A DNA stretch of 64,000 bases from JAYQKL01 sp049890195 (GTDB lineage Bacteria; Pseudomonadota; Alphaproteobacteria; RS24). The stretch lies in the NCBI GenBank assembly GCA_049890195.1, contig JBMHBY010000005.1, forward strand, positions 1-64,000. Reading direction: 5' to 3'. The position numbers and the translations under genes are program-made. The notes under the pieces are model-generated. The model did not search any database. It saw nothing but the letters and a program-made list of their open reading frames with translations, and had not been told where the DNA came from. This document shows, piece after piece, positions 59,692 through 64,000 of this stretch. Numbering within the stretch: position 1 is the stretch's first letter; the number at the start of each line of letters is the position of its first letter.

Positions 59692-59739
59692 CTACGCATT
59701 CATATCAATATACGGTTAAAAAAATCTATTTTGCGTAAA
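59692..59739. promoter_or_regulatory. Candidate operator: CTACGCATTCAT and TTTGCGTAAA
   Basis: CTACGCATTCAT (59692-59703) and TTTGCGTAAA (59730-59739) lie in the 138-bp AT-rich region before the HsaA-like gene. Both are exact repeats of elements at 55421-55457. After the 12-mer both sites also share CAATA and ATATAC at slightly different spacing. The two elements occur in the opposite order here. Confidence 0.55.
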
Positions 59740-59804
59740 ATTTATATTTTCTGATTACGATATTATGATAAACTGAGAATGTTATTTCATTGGGAGTGAA
59801 AAAC

Positions 59805-60974
59805 ATGTCACAAGCAACACAATTACAGGAAACGTCAGGAATGCTGGATGTAACGCCGGCACTTGAGACCATCAAAAATGATGCCGCAGAAAGCCGCGAA
59901 AACAGACAAATCAAGCAGACAAGCATCGATGCCATCCGTGAGACGGGTTATTTCCGATCTGTACTGCCGAAAAAATACGGCGGAATGGAGGTCAGTCCAC
60001 AGGAGTTCTTCAAGGCTTCACTGGATATTGCCGAATGCGATATGGGCACAGCCTGGGCCACCGGCATTATTGCCGTCCATGCTTATCAGTTGGCGATTAT
60101 GCCTCCACAAGCCGCTGAAGAGGTCTATGCGACCGGGCCGGACACCCTGATTTCGTCCTCCTACAACCCCGCCGGCGCCAAGGTCAAAACAGTGGATGGC
60201 GGCTTTGAGTTGTCCGGACGCTGGGGCTGGAGCAGCGGTTCAGGCCATTGTGACTGGGTGCTGCTTGGCGGTGTAATCCTTGATCACCCGTCAGGTGTCC
60301 ACTACCGCACATTCTTGTTGCCGCGGTCTGATTATGACATTGAGGACACATGGTTCGCCATGGGCCTGCAGGCCACAGGCTCGAATGATATTGTCATCGA
60401 AGAACCTGTTTTCGTTCCGGAGCACAGAACCCATCACCAAATGGATGGTTTCAACCGCGTTTCGTTCCAGGACAACCCGATGTACACGATACCTTGGGCG
60501 CAATGGTTTGTCCGCGTTGTCTCCTCACCGTCCATCGGTGCCGCCAAACATGCCCTGCGCCTGTTCATTGACAATGCGACGGCCAGTTCAACCGACCCGA
60601 CCCGTCTGGCCGGTGATCCGGATGTAACGGCCCGCGTCGCCGAGGCCGCCAATCTCATCGATGAAACCGAAGCCATTGTTTTCAGGAACTTCGATGAAAT
60701 GATGGCGAAAGTAAATAATGGCGAGGAAATTCCGATGGCGGATCGTGTCAAATACCGGTATCAGGCGAGCCTCGTGATTGAGCGTATGATGAAAGCGGTT
60801 GATTTGCTGTTTGATGTTGCCGGCGGCAGAAGCGTCTACAACGGCTCGCCCATTCAGGAAATCTGGCACGACATCCATATTGCCAGGGCGCATGTCGCCA
60901 ACAATCCGGTTGGGTTCGCCCGTAATTTCGGCGGCATTCAGCTGACCGGTGAAAGCTCGGATGTGTTTGTCTGA
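59805..60974 (+). CDS. hsaA: Flavin-dependent aromatic monooxygenase, HsaA/TesA2-like oxygenase
   Basis: A 389-residue protein with the acyl-CoA dehydrogenase fold used by two-component flavin monooxygenases. I use the ATG at 59805 (GGGAG 8 nt upstream); a TTG at 59790 is in frame. Segments YFRSVLPKKYGGMEVSPQEFF, GTAWATGI, GRWGWSSGSGHCDWVLLGG, MGLQATGSNDIVIEEPVFVP and DVAGGRSVYNGSPIQEIWHDIHIARAHV match the HsaA/HpaH group. In the known pathway it hydroxylates 3-HSA at C4 to a catechol, using reduced flavin from a reductase such as the one at 54460. Its stop overlaps hsaD (TGATG). Confidence 0.85.
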   Translation: MSQATQLQETSGMLDVTPALETIKNDAAESRENRQIKQTSIDAIRETGYFRSVLPKKYGGMEVSPQEFFKASLDIAECDMGTAWATGIIAVHAYQLAIMPPQAAEEVYATGPDTLISSSYNPAGAKVKTVDGGFELSGRWGWSSGSGHCDWVLLGGVILDHPSGVHYRTFLLPRSDYDIEDTWFAMGLQATGSNDIVIEEPVFVPEHRTHHQMDGFNRVSFQDNPMYTIPWAQWFVRVVSSPSIGAAKHALRLFIDNATASSTDPTRLAGDPDVTARVAEAANLIDETEAIVFRNFDEMMAKVNNGEEIPMADRVKYRYQASLVIERMMKAVDLLFDVAGGRSVYNGSPIQEIWHDIHIARAHVANNPVGFARNFGGIQLTGESSDVFV

Positions 60975-61807
60975 TGACTGAAGCGCTCATGCGGCCACCA
61001 GAGGGGCAATATGTAGAGGCCGGCCCAATCAAGATGCACTTCCTGACATTCGGGAACCCCGATGACCCGGCCGTGGTGTTCGTCCACGGTTCGGGCCCGG
61101 GCAACAGTGCCTATGCCAATTTCCACAACAATGCGCAGGTTTTTGCTGATGCAGGCTTTTATGTGTTGCTGCCTGACATCATCGGCTTCGGCTACACCGA
61201 CAAACCGACGGATTTGGGTGATTACACACTGCAGCTGTTTTGTGACACGCTAATGGCGGGATTGGCATCGCTTGGTGTCAAGAATTGTCATTTTGTCGGC
61301 AACTCGCTTGGAGCTGGCATTGCCATTCAGATTGCCCTTGACCAACCGGAATTCGTCAACAAGTTGATCCTGATGGGGCCGGGCTGCATTGAGGAGCAAC
61401 AGGACTATTTCACCATGCCCGGCATCGCCAAAATGATGGAAGCGACCAAAAACGGCATGAGCGAGGAAGCCTTGCGCGCCGTCATGCATCATTTTGTGCA
61501 TGACGATGATTTGGTGACAGACTCGCTGGTGTCCATGCGCTGGGAGGTCGCCCAAACCCAGCCGCCGGAAGTCATCACGACAATGAAAACACCGAATCTG
61601 GGGCCACGGCTGAGTGAGTTGACCCATCCCATTCTGACTTTTTGGGGGGCTGATGATTTGTTCATGCCACCATCAGGCAAGGAAAAGTGCCTGCGCGCGA
61701 ACAACACTTCCCGCCTGATTGAGGTCAATGCCTGCGGCCATTGGGTCATGATTGAACACCCACGCATGTTTAATGCCGTCAGCCTGGACTTTTTACAGAA
61801 CGACTAA
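60974..61807 (+). CDS. hsaD: Meta-cleavage-product hydrolase, HsaD/BphD-like
   Basis: A 277-residue alpha/beta hydrolase with the oxyanion motif HGSGPGNSAYANF (about 38-50), nucleophile Ser111 in VGNSLGAG, acid Asp in FWGADDLFMP (227-228) and His256 in CGHWVMIEHP. The HGSGPG and SLGAG pattern is diagnostic of C-C bond hydrolases acting on extradiol cleavage products. In the known pathway HsaD splits 4,9-DSHA to HIP (the C/D ring acid) and a C5 dienoate. Start and stop overlaps indicate tight coupling with hsaA. Confidence 0.87.
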   Translation: MTEALMRPPEGQYVEAGPIKMHFLTFGNPDDPAVVFVHGSGPGNSAYANFHNNAQVFADAGFYVLLPDIIGFGYTDKPTDLGDYTLQLFCDTLMAGLASLGVKNCHFVGNSLGAGIAIQIALDQPEFVNKLILMGPGCIEEQQDYFTMPGIAKMMEATKNGMSEEALRAVMHHFVHDDDLVTDSLVSMRWEVAQTQPPEVITTMKTPNLGPRLSELTHPILTFWGADDLFMPPSGKEKCLRANNTSRLIEVNACGHWVMIEHPRMFNAVSLDFLQND

Positions 61808-61827
61808 CATTAAAAGGGAACACAACT

Positions 61828-62730
61828 ATGGGAATTGTACGACTGGGATATGTGGTCCTGCAGATGAACGATCCAGACGCCTGGGCCGGCTTTGCCGAGA
61901 CTGTTCTGGGTTTCAAACGCGCCGAACGCGAGGATGCGCACGGTGCCGCTTTTCTGCGGATGGATGAAGCCCCTTTTCGCTACATGGTGGAAAAAGGCGA
62001 TGAGGAAAAATTCGTTGCGGCAGGCTATGAGCTGGCCGGTGAAGCAGACTATGAGGCGCTCATCGGCAGGCTGGAAGGCGCAGGCATAGAGGTAGTCCGC
62101 GGCGATGATGCAAACGCCAAGCGCCGCGCCGTCGCCGCCTATGCCTTTTGCCATGACCCCTCCGGCAACAGGCTAGAACTGTGCCATGGGCGTGAAGACG
62201 GGTCGTCGTTTGAACCCGGTGCAGGTGTGTCAGGTTTCATCACCGGCGAGATGGGGCTTGGCCACTTGGTCATTCCGGCCCCGGCGAACAAGGAGACCGA
62301 GGAGTTCTACACCCAATTGTGCGGTTTCGGGATCAGCGATGACCTGACCCTGCCCCCGCCGGCTGAGGATTTGCCGGAGCAGCGGATTTTGTTCCTGCAT
62401 GCTGATAATCCGCGCCATCACACGCTGGGTCTTTACAACTTCCCCAATCCGACCGGTGTCATTCACCTGATGGCGGAAATGAGAAGCATGGATGATGTCG
62501 GCTATTGCATGGACCGCGTGAAACAGGCCGGCCTGCATATTTTTGCCAGCCTCGGGCGCCACTCAAATGATGAAATGGTGTCGTTCTATTTCTTCGCCCC
62601 GGGGGGCATTGGCATTGAAGTCGGCTATGACGGCCTGACCATCGAGGACTGGTCCAAATTTACGCCAACCAAAAGCACCTCCGGCGATTATTGGGGACAT
62701 GAATATGATTTCCCCCAAATGGGAGAATGA
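61828..62730 (+). CDS. hsaC: Extradiol catechol dioxygenase, HsaC/TesB/BphC-like
   Basis: A 300-residue type I extradiol dioxygenase with two VOC modules (about 1-120, 140-280). The Fe(II) ligands can be placed at His146 (GLGHLVI), His213 (VIHLMAEM) and Glu264 (GIEVGYDG), with catalytic His198 in NPRHHTL, close to the positions in BphC. It would open the catechol A-ring of 3,4-DHSA by meta-cleavage. It lies 20 bp after hsaD and its stop overlaps ipdA (ATGA). Confidence 0.88.
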   Translation: MGIVRLGYVVLQMNDPDAWAGFAETVLGFKRAEREDAHGAAFLRMDEAPFRYMVEKGDEEKFVAAGYELAGEADYEALIGRLEGAGIEVVRGDDANAKRRAVAAYAFCHDPSGNRLELCHGREDGSSFEPGAGVSGFITGEMGLGHLVIPAPANKETEEFYTQLCGFGISDDLTLPPPAEDLPEQRILFLHADNPRHHTLGLYNFPNPTGVIHLMAEMRSMDDVGYCMDRVKQAGLHIFASLGRHSNDEMVSFYFFAPGGIGIEVGYDGLTIEDWSKFTPTKSTSGDYWGHEYDFPQMGE

Positions 62731-63608
62731 GCATGGGTTCACCGATCGATAAATCCATGAGCGTTGCTGACATTGCAGCGCAGATCAAATCCGGCATGAC
62801 CATCGGCATTGGCGGCTGGGGCGGACGACGCAAGCCGATGGCCTTGATCCGTGAAATCCTCAAGACCGATGTGACAGACCTGACGATTGCCGCCTATGGC
62901 GGCTGTGATGTCGGCATGCTGGCAAGCGCCGGTAAACTCAAGAAGCTGATTTTCGGATTTGTTTCACTTGATGTCATCCCGATGGAAGCGCACTTCCGGC
63001 GTGCCCGTTCCGCAGGTGAATTCGAGGTTATGGAGGTGGATGAAGGCATGTTCCAGCTGGGCCTCAAAGCCGCTGCGCAAAAACTTCCCTTTTTGCCATG
63101 CCGGGCGGGTTTGGGGACGGATGTGATGACCCACAACCCGGACATCAAGATCATTCAGGATCCCTATAAGGGTGAAAACCTTGTCGCCATGCCGGCCATC
63201 GAGCTGGACCTCGCCCTGTGCCATGTGTCCGAGGCTGATGTATTGGGCAACAGCTATATAGGCGGCCCGGACATGTTTTTTGATGAATGGTTCTGCCGGG
63301 CAGCCGACAAGGCTTACCTGACGACCGAAAAAATTGTCGATACATCCGCTTTCGATGATGCCGTCAAGGTCAGAAACATGCCGATTGAACGCAATCTGGT
63401 TGCCGGTGTTGCCGAAGCGCCGCTCGGTGCCCACCCGACATCCAACGGGCCTGACTATGGCATTGATGTCGGTCATCTGAAGACCTATTCACAAGCCGCC
63501 GGGGACGGCTGGCAGGACTATTGCGACACCTTCGTCACCAGTGACAATTATATTGAGGCCGTTGGGGGGGAAGACCATATCCGCGCCCTCCCCCTCCCGG
63601 TATTTTAG
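62727..63608 (+). CDS. ipdA: CoA-transferase-fold hydrolase subunit alpha, IpdA-like
   Basis: A 293-residue family I CoA-transferase-fold subunit. IKSGMTIGIGGWGGRRKPMALIREIL near the N-terminus, AAYGGCDVGMLASAGKLKKLIFGFVSLD, DEGMFQLGLKAAAQKLPFLPCRAGLGTDV and EAPLGAHPTSNGPDYG near the end correspond closely to what I recall of mycobacterial IpdA (Rv3551). IpdAB hydrolytically opens the last steroid ring (ring C of COCHEA-CoA) rather than transferring CoA. ATGs at 62727 and 62733 are both possible. Confidence 0.85.
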   Translation: MSMGSPIDKSMSVADIAAQIKSGMTIGIGGWGGRRKPMALIREILKTDVTDLTIAAYGGCDVGMLASAGKLKKLIFGFVSLDVIPMEAHFRRARSAGEFEVMEVDEGMFQLGLKAAAQKLPFLPCRAGLGTDVMTHNPDIKIIQDPYKGENLVAMPAIELDLALCHVSEADVLGNSYIGGPDMFFDEWFCRAADKAYLTTEKIVDTSAFDDAVKVRNMPIERNLVAGVAEAPLGAHPTSNGPDYGIDVGHLKTYSQAAGDGWQDYCDTFVTSDNYIEAVGGEDHIRALPLPVF

Positions 63609-63616
63609 AGGTAGAA

Positions 63617-64000
63617 ATGAGTTTTTCCCTTGCAGAATTATGCATCGCCGCCGGTGCAGAGATATTTGAAGACGAAACCCCGGAAGTGTTCGCGACGCTG
63701 ATCGGGCTTGTCCCTCGTCTTGCGGGTTCACTGGCCAAAAAGACAACTCATCCGGGGCTGATGATGTCTGATGGCGAGTATTACCTTGTTTCAGAACCCG
63801 TACCGGTCGGCAAGCGCAATGGTTATACACCCAAAAAAGAGGGCAATGTCGGCTATGAACGGGTGTTTGACCTGATTGCCAAAGGCAACCGTCATGCCTT
63901 TGTCGGCCCGGTTCAGGTTGATAAATTCGGACAGATGAACCTGTCGGCAATCGGTGACTATGCCAATCCGAAAGTCACCCTGCTGGGTGTGCGCGGCTTG
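63617..64000 (+). CDS. ipdB: CoA-transferase-fold hydrolase subunit beta, IpdB-like (partial)
   Basis: The open frame from the ATG at 63617 runs 128 codons to the window edge without a stop, so the gene is truncated by the window. The translation begins MSFSLAELCIAAGAEIFED and includes HPGLMMSDGEYYLVSEPVPVG, GYERVFDLIAKGNRHAFVG and VQVDKFGQMNLSAIGDYANP. These match the beta subunit of family I CoA transferases, specifically the IpdB type (DRYGNQN-like VDKFGQMNLS). It follows ipdA by 8 bp and completes the pair. Confidence 0.85.
   Translation, partial: MSFSLAELCIAAGAEIFEDETPEVFATLIGLVPRLAGSLAKKTTHPGLMMSDGEYYLVSEPVPVGKRNGYTPKKEGNVGYERVFDLIAKGNRHAFVGPVQVDKFGQMNLSAIGDYANPKVTLLGVRGL

Noticed and set aside
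40207..64000. Genomic island delivered by a mobile element
   Set aside because: I see no integrase, transposase, tRNA-linked attachment site or flanking direct repeats, and base use looks similar to the core part. The region is accessory by content only.
1..64000. CRISPR arrays, rRNA genes, phage or toxin-antitoxin loci
   Set aside because: No regularly spaced repeats, rRNA segments or family motifs were seen on reading the window.

Overview
The window looks like one contiguous stretch of an alphaproteobacterial chromosome, probably marine or otherwise aquatic (habitat and lineage are inferred). It has moderate GC and no insertion sequences, integrases, phage genes or CRISPR arrays that I can see. 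Three things point to Alphaproteobacteria: the gene order gyrA-coaD-ppi-queA-tgt with ssb/uvrA nearby, the long run dgt-argS-SPOR-nagZ-scpA-scpB-tatABC-serS-pcm-nlpD-yajC-secD-secF, and a GTTC-N7-GTTC LexA box between ssb and uvrA. I cannot name the genus.

Layout. 1-5.2 kb (minus strand): a cut-off DCC-family protein, glmS and glmU (UDP-GlcNAc synthesis), and a DmdC-type acyl-CoA dehydrogenase. 5.2-10.4 kb (minus): a six-gene TonB2/TtpC-type energy-transduction operon (DUF3450, long ExbB/TtpC, ExbB, ExbD, TonB, TPR protein). 10.66 kb: tRNA-Lys(TTT). 10.9 kb: a MAPEG protein. 11.3-17.6 kb (minus): gyrA-coaD-cyclophilin-queA-tgt. 17.7-24.7 kb: cfa, ssb, then divergent uvrA and trmFO, and a convergent squalene/phytoene-synthase-like gene. 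24.8-40.2 kb (minus): a PuuD-like membrane protein and the conserved Sec/Tat/Scp/aminoacyl-tRNA-synthetase supercluster, with an orphan ABC ATPase inserted between scpB and tatA.

40.2-64 kb is different. It is an accessory catabolic region with five short-chain dehydrogenases (SDRs), two NTF2/SnoaL-like proteins, a SRPBCC protein, a DUF1214 protein, a nitronate-monooxygenase-like flavoprotein, a sulfotransferase, an Fe-alcohol dehydrogenase, a ketosteroid-dehydrogenase-like flavoprotein, an MFS transporter, a lipoprotein amidohydrolase and an Old Yellow Enzyme. Its right end (54.5-64 kb) carries a flavin reductase, a FadD3-like CoA ligase, a flavin-dependent monooxygenase, a meta-cleavage-product hydrolase, an extradiol dioxygenase and both subunits of an IpdAB-like CoA-transferase-fold hydrolase. 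Taken together these match the 9,10-seco steroid pathway known from Actinobacteria (HsaA-D, FadD3, IpdAB) and Comamonas (Tes/Scd): aromatic A-ring hydroxylation, meta-cleavage, hydrolysis, CoA activation of the C/D-ring propionate, and ring C opening. The window ends inside ipdB, so the cluster continues to the right.

The most notable points are this steroid-type cluster; two short sequence elements shared by its two distant promoter regions (a candidate operator for an unknown regulator); an uncharacterised five-gene catabolic operon around DUF1214; and a cyclophilin gene with a strong internal ribosome-binding site that may give both exported and cytoplasmic forms. All functions are read from sequence and from memory of the families. 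No database search was possible.
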